64,000 nt of DNA from Parietaria judaica. Lineage: Eukaryota; Streptophyta; Magnoliopsida; Rosales; Urticaceae. Under the pieces are notes generated by a model. It was not told where the DNA came from and did not search any database. It saw only the letters and a program-made list of their open reading frames with translations. The stretch is from assembly GCA_954871525.1 (NCBI GenBank), contig OX940864.1, positions 19,772,001 through 19,836,000 on the forward strand, read 5' to 3'. A program made the translations under genes and the position numbers. Shown piece after piece: positions 32,680 through 42,093 of this stretch. The stretch's first letter is position 1. Every line of letters begins with the position of its first letter.

Positions 32680-35600
32680 TCAATCATCCCGAAGAACCTC
32701 GTCGGCAATTTGCCCTATGACAAACTCCGCGCTCTCAACCAGGACATCCGTAAGAAACTTCTCCACCGCGGCATAACGCTCAGAATCTCGCTTCAATGAC
32801 AAGACAAGAATATCCGAAGGGGCCCCTACCGGTTCAGAGGTTCCAAACTTGTCGTGCGCTTGGAATACCTTATCATTCGGGTCCTCGGAGAGCGTGGCAA
32901 CGGTGCGCAATATCATGTCTTTCGAGAACTCCTCGAGGATGGCAAAATGCTCGTTGTTCTCATCGAGAAACGATGCTAACACATCCTCAGTGGTCTTTAT
33001 CGGACAAGAAACGTGAAGAGTCTCATCGACCTACAAAAGAATTTGAAAATAGCCGGATAGTGATAAAAGAAAAAACATAAGAAAAACGACAGACGTGTTG
33101 GCGACAAGGTGAACAGGAAGGAAATTTGCTACTTTATTGACAAGATTGTCGAAGGAACTACAAAATGGCCCATCCTTATCGGGCATATGGAATAATAGAA
33201 ACTCAAGGCAAAAGAAAACAAAAAAAAAAGAATAAAGGGCCTAAGGAACCTCCTCTCCCCGTACCGCTTCGCCAGAAGAGGAGACGACCCCGTCATTCGT
33301 CCCGTACTCGTCAAGGCCGTCGGACGCCGAAGGAGTGTCCCCCGCGACGAAACGAGACATCCAATCGGCGTCGAGTGGTGGAGGGTTGCACGGAGTGAGC
33401 GGAGGAGAGTTAGGATCGAGGGCGGATTTGCCATCCAGCTCCTTGGCCTTGGCGTCGTTCTCGTCCCGGACTTCGCGCCACCTCGGAAGACGATGCAGGA
33501 GACTCCTTATGGTCGTTGCGGGCGGGAGTTTCTCGAGGAGGCGAATGTTGGCCCCATACGCGGCGGTGAAACGATGAGCGTTGATGGACTTCTCCAACGC
33601 TGCATACCTTTCCGCCGCGCGCCCCGCTTTGCTCTGGGACCTCTCGAAGAGACGAAGGCGCGCCTCGCGCTCGGAGTTCGTCTCCGTCTGAGAAACCTCG
33701 AGGTCCCCAGCAAGACGCCTCAGGGTGGAAGAAACCCGAGAAACGAGCCGGCTCTCCTGCTCAATCGGCGTGCCCACCGCTTCGCTGATTCGGGCCAACC
33801 TCGATTCCTTCGTTTCGAGAGCCCGGGAGTAACTTTGGACTATGCGAGCGTGGCGTTTCTCCTCCTCGATAAGCCCACGTCTGCACTCCTCGATCTCCTT
33901 CTCCGCATTGGCCTTATAATCGGCAAATTCAGCCTCCTGAGCCAGACGAAAGGAAGCCTCTCTCTCTAGTAAAACCTTTGTGGCGTCCATGTCACGGGCG
34001 GACCGCTCGGCCGCCTCGCGATGTTTCCGCTCCCCGAGGAGGGATTGCTCAAGGCGCGCATCGGTCTCATCCAACGTCGTCCTGATCTGCATGGCCTCTT
34101 GGCAGGCCGCGAAGGCGTTGTCGTGTTCACCGAGCACGGCAGCATTGAGGTGCGCAAAGGCTTTGAAGAACATGGCAGCGGCTTGGGAGTAACCTTCAAT
34201 ATCGCCCACGGAAGCGCCGGACTGAAGCGTAGAGGGTTCAAGCCAAACCAGAACCCGAAGGGAATATTTTTTCCACTCCTCAGGTGAAGAATTCGGAGTG
34301 GGAACGACCGGAAAGCGCTCCGAAGCAAGACCAACGTCGGGCGCCTTTCCGGAGTTAGAGAAAGGGGACGACACCGGGAGAAGCAGAGCCCCCTTAGGAG
34401 CGGCGGAAATACGAGGAGGAAGCGAAGAGGGGCCGACGCCGGCTGCCGACTCCGGGGAGCATCCCGTTTGAAGCATCTCGGGGAGGGCGGAAGTTTCAGG
34501 AAGAAAGGCGTCCAGAGAAGGGTCACTCCCTTCTTCGAAACGCCCTTCGGCCGGAACCTCTTCGGAAAGAGGACGAGGTTCCTCCGAGACCCCCGATTGT
34601 CCGACAGGCTCCAAGGCAGGAAACGCGTCGGCGTCTTCAGGCGCTTCGTCGAGTAGCGCAGGCGTTTCGACGGACGGAGGGATGTCAACCGAAGCGGTCC
34701 CCACAGCAAGGTTGGAAAACGCCTCGGGAAGAACCTTGGAAGGAGTTAGCAAATCGGGACAAGCCGGTGCCTAAATCATAAAGATATCAGACATCAACAG
34801 GGAAAATCTCACGGAAGAAGGAAAGGAAATGATCAAAGGGTACCTCAAGGGCCGGAAGAGCCGATGGCGGCACCACATCGTCAAAATCCTCGTCAAAATT
34901 GAACCTCTCACGAGAAGGCTGAGAGGAACGTGCACCTCCGCCGGTCGGCTCGGCGGCCTGATCGGTCTCGACGGGGGAAGTTGGAGCAAAAAGAATCGGG
35001 GTTGCTTCCCCGACAAGAGCTGCCCCGTCTTTTGAAGCAACGGAGACAATCTCCGAAGCCGGGGAGGTTGCCTTAGTTTCCTTAGGCAAGTCGGAAATCT
35101 TGATTTTCTTCGGAGGAGGGGCCTCTCGCACTTCTCCGGACGCATGCCTCTTCGGAGCGATCTTGTCGCGAGAGGACTCTTGCGAAGAGGCGTGAGCTTC
35201 CGAATCACGAAAAACCCCAGAAGGACGAGAAGCCTCATGGGAGCGAAGAACTCTCGAGGAACGCTGATCTTCTGACGGACGAAGAGCGTCGGCGTCTTGC
35301 TTATGTTTCGACCGTCGCTCAGTGCTAACTCCTTCGGGCAAGGGTTTATCGTGAGAAAGCATCCTATCGCTCCCGCTCCGAGGCACGAGACCGAGATTAC
35401 CTGCCTTCGACAGATCTTTCTGAGTTCCAGACGTTTTCTTGACGAGCCGCTCCGCCTGACGTGAAGAAACCGCGCCGCCTCCGCAAGGAGCCAATGGGGA
35501 TTTCTTTTTTGGCTTAGGAGTCTTTCGCCGAACAGGAGACAAAGAGCCACCTTCTACTTCTTCGAGACGAAACCCCGCCGGCCACAAACTGCGAGGGGGG

Positions 35601-36261
35601 GGGGGGCTGTGATGTGACAGAGCCGATAAACCCCGGAATATCGAACTCGGGTACCAACAAAATCCACTGTCCAATTTCGGCGGGGATGGTCTAGAAGAAC
35701 CCTGACCACCTTACCAAAGCGCTCCTCGGCTTCTTGGTTGGCGATAGGCTTAAACTTGGGCAGTTCCTGATTGGTGATCCACGCCGTCGGCAATGCTTCG
35801 TAATGCGGCCCGAAGGAAAACCGGTCCAACGCCGCGAAGAAGTACCTATTCTCCCACCCGGACTCGTTGTTGGGAGTATTCTCGATGATGTGAGGGCTCA
35901 CAACATGCGAGAGGAAGAGACGACCCAAGTTCTTCGGGTTTTTCGTCCACTTGAAGAGCCGCATCAGGTCCCCCAGAGTGATAGTCACTTTCTGCTCGAG
36001 AGCGAGGGCAAGCGTGCAAAGGAGGAGGCGTATGGAATTGGGGCTAACCTGGGTGATAGGGACTTTATAGGCGTGGAGGAAGGAGACAATGAGATGCGGC
36101 ACAGGAAGATGTAGCTCCACCGATCGGAAGAAGTACTCATAAAGAGCGACGTAGCCATCTGGAGGCTCATCGGCAAGCTCGCCGGCGCGAGGAAGACGGA
36201 GGTAGCAGGGTTGGCTATCCACATAATCTCTTTTCAGAGATTCCAGATGCTTCTCGGTCAT
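32680..36261 (-). pseudogene. Antisense gene of the gypsy element (Transposase_28-type), spliced-looking, frameshifted
   Basis: Three apparent exons on the minus strand. Exon A (36261-34844) starts MTEKHLESLKRDYVD and carries the conserved N-terminal part (YLRLPRAGELADEPPDGYVA, FLHAYKVPITQVSPNSIRLL) that I recognise as the 'putative gypsy type transposon' domain, Pfam Transposase_28. Its frame is broken at a 12-G run (35595-35606). It then reads a Lys/Ser/Glu-rich segment and ends CTTGAG|GTACCC. Exon B (34770 to about 33250) opens after TTTAG and has an acidic Pro-rich part, then a long coiled coil (about 34100-33560). Exon C (about 33030-32680) follows TTTGTAG and reads VDETLHVSCPIKTTEDVLAS to a stop. 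Antisense genes in this position are known from Grande/Tat elements; their role is unclear. Splicing is inferred from consensus and open frame. Confidence 0.72.
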
Positions 36262-36890
36262 GATGGACTTGGGGGACCGAGTCCTAAAAATCTTCCCAAT
36301 CTAAGACATGTTTTCGCCGTTGTCGAACGAAGAAGAAGAACGGGATCAGAAAGTTTTTTTTGAAGGCAAGAGAAAATTTCGAAAAAAATGAATCATAAAG
36401 AAGAGACGCAGAAAGTTTTGAGAATTTCGGAGAAGGAAGTATTTGGGATAGAGGCGAACTCCAATTTATAAGAAGAAGGCATCCGAAGTTGAAGAGTCAT
36501 TTTTTTGGATCCGACGGCCCAGGATTAAAGTGAGGAAAATTAATCAACGGTGGAGATCGAAAAGCCGTCACGAAACCCAAAAGCACTCAAGTGCGAAGAA
36601 AACCCCGCATTAAATGGTGATGGGATTGACATCGGTCTTTGAGAATTGACAGCCTGGAAAAGCGCACAAATCGGGGTCCAATGACAGCACACGCTCGAGA
36701 ATTGGAAGAGTTTTCGAGAGTTAAGTCTCTTCGGGGACATATCCTCTTCGCAGACATGCCTCTTCGGGATATACCTTATCGGAGCACACTTCGAATTTGT
36801 GATACAAAAAGAAAATGGGAAAGCCTTGTCGGAAATTGGTTTTTGTCTATTTTACCAAGTGTTTCACACTTAATAAAATGGGGGACTAAC
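36262..36890. other. Spacer between antisense gene and 3' LTR
   Basis: Non-coding. It should hold the promoter of the antisense gene (5' leader on the minus strand around 36270-36480) and ends in the plus-strand polypurine tract AAAATGGGGGAC just before the 3' LTR. Confidence 0.6.
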
Positions 36891-37622
36891 TGTTAAGGTC
36901 AGATTTTGCCAAATCATCCCTCAACACCTCTGATGTCATTTTATGCCCAGATGACCGAAAATAGAGGCAAGGATATTTGAAAATTCAAGGCCCATCAAAA
37001 GGAAGAGCAGTTTAAGGCCCAATGGCGATAAGGCCCAAAAGACCAAGACCTGCCAGCGTTAAGACACCTTATTGCGTCATATCAACGAGGCTTATCGGGA
37101 AGCAGGACTTCATCGCCCAAGAAAGCGCATCGGACGAAGGCTTATCGAATGAGAGTCTCATCGGGAAAACCCAATCGAAGCAAAAGAGGAGGGAAATCAA
37201 GATCGCGAAAAAGAAGGAAATTCATTCATTCAGTTGAGGATTTCGTGGGATATCCAACGAAATTCATGGAAGGATAACAGCAATCAGAGCTAAAGAAAGG
37301 GAAACCCTAGCACGATTTGTGGGATTAATCTAGAAACTCTAAGCCTATAAATACGCATGTAAATTCGTTGTTCAATGAGGGGATAAATTTTCGAGCCGTG
37401 AGTTTTGAGAGAGAAAAAGTCTTGTGTACTCGAGTTTGCTTATTCATAGCATTCTCGATCTCCCAAGAGCTAGAGTGTGTAATCTCCGATTGTCCAAGCT
37501 ATAAAACGGAAGAAATCGATTCCTCTCGGAATCATAACAAATCAAGAGTAATTGAGTTCATATTTATTTGTGTTCTTTCAGTTATTCTTGTGACTGTAGG
37601 GCGTCCAAAAACGCCCTCTACA
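36891..37622 (+). repeat. 3' LTR of the gypsy element
   Basis: Same length as the 5' LTR (732 bp), same TGTTAAGG and CTCTACA ends, with about 16 substitutions relative to it and no indel seen. Confidence 0.95.
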
Positions 37623-37811
37623 ACGGCCTCGGCAATGATTTCATCCTTGTGAGTGGCCAAAATCAGTCTCCGAGTAGTTGAGTATTTGAACTTGTAAAGA
37701 GCTCATGAAAGTGTTGACACGATTTCTAAACTTGAGTAGGTTGGTAATAGGGGCTCTCCGGAGCCGAGGGTCACTAAAGAGCAAGTAGTGTAGCTTTGCC
37801 ACCGCAACTTC

Positions 37812-39982
37812 TCTTGGAACGATATTAAACTTTTTAATATAAATAGTGAACGTAACGAGTTACGGCGGAATTTCAAAATTTATTTTTAATATGAAAACAT
37901 ATTTTTGACATATTAAAATTACCATAACTTTAAAAACGATTATCATATTGCAAAATAAATTTATTACGTAAACAACGATTGGATAAAATCCGGAAAATCA
38001 TATAACAGTTATAAGATTAATAACACTTACAAATCCTGAATTTATTCACGGTTTTCGTCGTAGATCTCCGCGAGCCTTCCCTCCGTCTTCGATCAAACCA
38101 CCACGATGGATTCAAGGCTATGGCTTTCGGGTATTTTTGAGATTAAGAGAGTGGGCTCATCGAAATTGTAACCAAGCATCTCCTATTGGTTCTTTATGAA
38201 CAACAGAGATTAAAAGAGAGGAACTTTTGCCTCAATTTTATTCTCTTAATTGCTTTCTCAAAATGCATACGACAAGAGGCTAGAGTTAGATAATGTGATC
38301 AACATCTCATCATATATATAGCCAAAGTTAATAGGTTTAAATAAAAACCTTACTTCTTCTCCAAGTTTGGTTTAAATTAAATCAATTATTTAAAAACCTA
38401 CTTGTTCTCCAAGTTTGAATGGGCAAGACATGACCAAGACTAAATCTTATCTATATCATGCGCATAGTGTTTGATAAAGAATAGAAAATTAATTCCACAT
38501 GTTACACCATGAATTATATTGAAATATTTTCTTTCCTTTTTCTCTAATTCTATTAATCAAGAGAGGAAAAATTGACACATCATTAATCCTCATTTTTCTA
38601 GATTAACCAATGAGAATTAAGGAATTAATTTTCTCAACCTTTTAATTATTAAAGTTGCATAGTATATAATTATCAATATAATTATACAACTTATTACATT
38701 TAATAAAGGTGATTAAAATAAAATAATAATTTATTTATTTAATCATGATAAAATAATTACCACAGTATAAATCACAATTTATACATAAGAGAAAATTATC
38801 AAACCAATTTTGTACTTAAAAATGTTTCAATTCAATCATTGAACTTAAAGTAAGATTTCAATAAATCAACTTTACATATTTTTAATATTTATTTTGTTCA
38901 TCAAAATCTCGTCCGAAAGTCTAACATTGAGACCTCATGGACCCACATAAACGAAGCTTTAGAATAAAGTCTGGACACAAAAGGTCGCAAACTTTTCCCG
39001 AATTTTTAATTATTAATATTGGTCGATTCCACTAAAGGACCAATATTGACAATCTCTAAGTTCATGTGTGTTCTTATTTCCGTTTGATGTGATACAATTA
39101 TTATTCACACGGTTCACGGTGTATTTTACGATATTACCCTTAGTGTGTATCAGTAACTAAGAGGAATGTAAAATTACCGTTTTACCCCTTAGTTATTATT
39201 TCATCAACTCCTTTGTTGTTTGTGAATGAGAAAAACATAAAGTGAGATGTCACAACATGTCACATGTTTTATTCAAAGAATATATTATTCAATGAGTACC
39301 AGGCCCGGTTTGTTCATTCACACTTCAAAGAACAAAGCATGATGTGATACTAATGCCGTAGCATTCTTATTACACAAATTCCATATCATAAAGTTCAACG
39401 AGCACCAACCGTCGGGTATTTGATCCATCATTTGGGTCTTGCCCATTGACTAGTTAAATGTCATAAAGTGTCACAAGAAATTATGTACCCACTTCAGGAT
39501 TTAGGTAATTACAAAAATACCCATCGTTTTATGATTTCGAAGCTTCAAGTAATTAAACAGTTTTACCTCGAACTTCAAAGTGTCATAGGTCTAGTTTAGT
39601 GTCTTCATTAAGACATCAAGAATAAACTCTAGAGTCACAACTCTCAATATCATAAGATCCGATATCAGTAGTTTATTCAAACAATCATTAATCGGATACG
39701 ATTGCCCCATCGACCCTAAGATTGTGAACTGTTGATTTTAAACTTATCAAGAAGAGATATCTTGTTAAGTCTATACTTAACTCTTCTTTCGTTGATAATA
39801 GTTTCAGGGCGTAGACATATATGCATAAACACAAACTTAAATAAATAAGAATGAATATTTAGTCTTTATTTAATTCTCAGCAAAAGAACATAATCGTATT
39901 ATTACATCGATTATTTTATAAATAAACTATTTTATTTGCTAAAAGGTCCTTCATGTCTCTTTTGTGGGTATAAATCCCAACA
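37812..39982 (-). mobile_element. Solo LTR inserted in the dapF pseudogene exon 2
   Basis: 2171 bp. On the minus strand it starts TGTTGGGATTTATACCCAC and ends GTTCCAAGA, and the direct repeat ACTTC (37807-37811 and 39983-39987) flanks it, cutting the pseudogene sequence CGCAACTTCG. The usual final CA is GA here. A TATA-like stretch (TATATATGATGAG on the minus strand near 38310) and a CT/AG-rich leader fit an LTR promoter. No internal coding region is present, so the element has probably lost its body by LTR-LTR recombination. Confidence 0.82.
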
Positions 39983-40323
39983 ACTTCGCCGTCGACGCAG
40001 ACGGAGGTCGTCCTGGCCATGCCGAGCGTCGACAATGCTGATTACAACATGAAGGTTTTCGGCGCCGACCGAAACGAGTCTGGGGTCATCACTTTGAATT
40101 AGCTTATCAGCTCAGTTTTTGTCTTGTTTTAATCATGGAAAGTAATCAAACAATGCAATGAGTGTAGATGTGTGGCAATGGAGTTCGGTGCTTTGCTCGG
40201 TTCATCGCCGAGCTAGAGAATTTAGAAGGAAATCGGAGGTCCTCATGTCATGAGTGACTGGAATTGGAGAGCTTTTTTGAAAGAAAAAGAAAAAAAAAAA
40301 CATTTCTAACGGCATTGATTTTT

Positions 40324-40623
40324 GGAATAATTGCGACAAAGGTACTCAAAGTTATTCTATATAGAGCGGTATTTCTCAAGATCGTGAAATTTGCGTTTTT
40401 GATTGATTTTGTCCCATGTGTTTCCATTAATGTTGGGTATTTTTATGTTGAATACTTCAGTACGAGGCATACACGTGTAAATGACTTAATGTCAACAAAG
40501 ACATATGGGCTAAAACCAATTGAAAAACACAAATTTCACGACCTTAGATATTTAATTAACGCAATCGAATGTTTAAGAATGTGGCGTGCTAATTTGAATA
40601 ATAGGTATTTTTGCCGCAATTCC
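40324..40623. mobile_element. Mutator-like MITE in the dapF pseudogene
   Basis: About 300 bp with ends GGAATAATTGCGACAAAGGT and, inverted, GGAATTGCGGCAAAAATACC. It lies between pseudo-exons 3 and 4, where the working dapF has only a short intron. No clear 9-bp duplication is readable. It is non-coding. Confidence 0.62.
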
Positions 40624-40707
40624 GTTGAAGAAAAAAAAAATCTTCTGAACATTGGTTGTTGTTGTTATTGCAGTTTCACATTACATACCGGTGGAAGATG
40701 GTCAGGC

Positions 40708-40710
<3 letters not shown>

Positions 40711-40742
<32 letters not shown>
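40711..40742. repeat. TA microsatellite
   Basis: Pure (TA)n replacing the 5' part of the intron after pseudo-exon 4 of the dapF copy. Confidence 0.85.
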
Positions 40743-40744
<2 letters not shown>

Positions 40745-41058
40745 ATATCTTAAGATATATGAAGCGATCCTTATAATTGATTGGATTTCAGATTAGAGTT
40801 GACATGGGTGAACCAGTACTTAAAGCATTAGATGTTCCTAACAGGACAGGAAGTTTTTTTTACCAGTTTCCAGTTATCAGTATTTCTCGGTCTGAGCATG
40901 TCGTTTCCGTTGATGGATTGTCGTTTTGACACATCGATGCATTGGCACTGTTTAAATTGTGCAGAATTTGGTAGTGGATGATTCATATATAGCTGAAATC
41001 GGACCTAAATTTAATCGTCACGAGATGTTCCCGGCGAGAACGAACACAGGTTGAATTA

Positions 41059-42093
41059 ATCTTCGATTGACTAACTTCTTTTGCTTGTCCAAAGCCAAGT
41101 GTAACCATTTTTGTTTCAATATCTTCCTTTGTTATATGTTAATTGAAAAGAAGAACACCGATAGTACGTGGAAGGGCTGCAAATTATGCTTAGATTTTAG
41201 GTCTTCTCAAATGATAAGAACCTTAATCCGTTATATCATATCATTCTCTAAAAAATATAGTTTTTATACTTTTAATTTTTTTTTCTATTTGTATCATTAT
41301 TTTTTACGCATTTACGATGTTTTTTTTTTCTTTCTATTTTTAATTACGTTATCATAACATTGTGTATTATGTAGTTTTACACTTTTAATGTGTGTTTTAT
41401 GTTTTTAATGTCGTTTCGAACTTTTGATTTTTTTTTTCTATTTTAAATTGCATTATCAAATATCAATTTATCATATTCATAAATGTTCGTAAATGATGTC
41501 GTTTTTACACTTTTCCGCTTTGGATGTCGTTTGTTAAAGATGATCGTTTTTATGATGTCGTTTTCTGGCATATGTGGAAATGTAGTGTCATCATTCATGT
41601 CTACTGATTTATATTTTATCCAATCGCTACATCGTCCCTTCTTCCATTCTCTCAGTCTCCGCCGCACCGTCACGGAGGTCTCGCAGCTCTTTGAACGCTT
41701 CGAAGCTGCTTTCGTACGGAACGGAAGGCTTTCGATTCATGTTCAACGCTTCTCACTCAGCTCAAGGTTTTTACCTCCTTCGATTCTTTGCTCGAACTTC
41801 CTTTTTCATGGATTGTTTTGTTTTTGTTGTGCGTCCTTTGATTTCGCCAAATTCTGGCGTATCTTGTCTAAATTGGATTTGGTTGTTGTTCTTGTTAATG
41901 CCGGAGAAATGGGTTTTGGAAAATGATGCGTTTTGAGTATTTGAGTTTAAAGCAAATACATGAAGTCAAATTATCTTTCGACTTTGAACTCGGATTCTTG
42001 CTCTGCTCTGTGTGTTGGTGCACCGAGTTTCCAAATCAATTCTTTTCCATATTCATTTATCTTCTTTTTTTTCTTCTGGGGTTGACAGATTGA
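41059..42093 (+). other. MEE40 upstream region
   Basis: From 41100 to 41570 the DNA is T-rich with degenerate ATGTCGTTTT words like those at 13890-14090. From about 41630 a pyrimidine-rich stretch (CTTCTTCCATTCTCTCAGTC) looks like a 5' UTR. CTCAAG|GTTTTT near 41767 and GGTTGACAG|ATTGA just before the ATG could bound a 5' UTR intron; this is inferred from consensus only. Confidence 0.4.

Larger units (their letters stand above)
25725..37622 (+). mobile_element. Ty3-gypsy LTR retrotransposon (Tat/Grande-like), 11.9 kb, decayed
   Basis: Two 732-bp LTRs (25725-26456 and 36891-37622) enclose gag-pol and a 5-kb 3' region. The perfect 5-bp target duplication ACGGC (25720-25724 and 37623-37627) shows a single insertion into the dapF copy. 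By eye the LTRs differ at about 16 positions (near 98% identity). A primer-binding-site-like TTTGGCGCCCACCGAGGGG follows the 5' LTR, and an AAAATGGGGGAC polypurine tract precedes the 3' LTR. The long 3' region with tandem repeats and an antisense gene is typical of the Tat/Grande lineage. Two in-frame stops and at least two frameshifts disable gag-pol, so it would need help in trans to move. Confidence 0.95.
25685..41058 (+). pseudogene. Second, broken copy of dapF, split by three transposons
   Basis: Pieces match the working dapF at 47008-48898 in order. The end of exon 1 is at 25685-25724 (…AAGTACCACGGC), resuming at 37628 after the gypsy element. Exon 2 starts near 37731 (GTTGGTAATAGGG), has an in-frame TAG and is cut at 37811 by a solo LTR, resuming at 39988 with an indel. 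Exon 3 is near 40167-40235 (ATGTGTGGCAATGGAGTTCG). A 300-bp MITE sits in the intron. Exon 4, with an internal deletion, is near 40674-40710. Part of exon 5 is at about 40792-40850 and exon 6 at about 40960-41048 (GAGATGTTCCCGGCGAGAAC). Exons 7-9 and the transit-peptide part of exon 1 are not found. The stop, indels and missing exons rule out a full epimerase. It lies about 6 kb upstream of the working gene, with MEE40 and a LINE between. Confidence 0.9.

Noticed and set aside
37812..39982. Intron or gene inside the dapF copy
   Set aside because: Exact 5-bp duplication and LTR-like termini show an insertion; no coding frame inside.
41483..41926. Open frame of 147 codons before MEE40
   Set aside because: It runs through T-rich repeat DNA and the pyrimidine-rich leader; hydrophobic residues come from T-rich codons.
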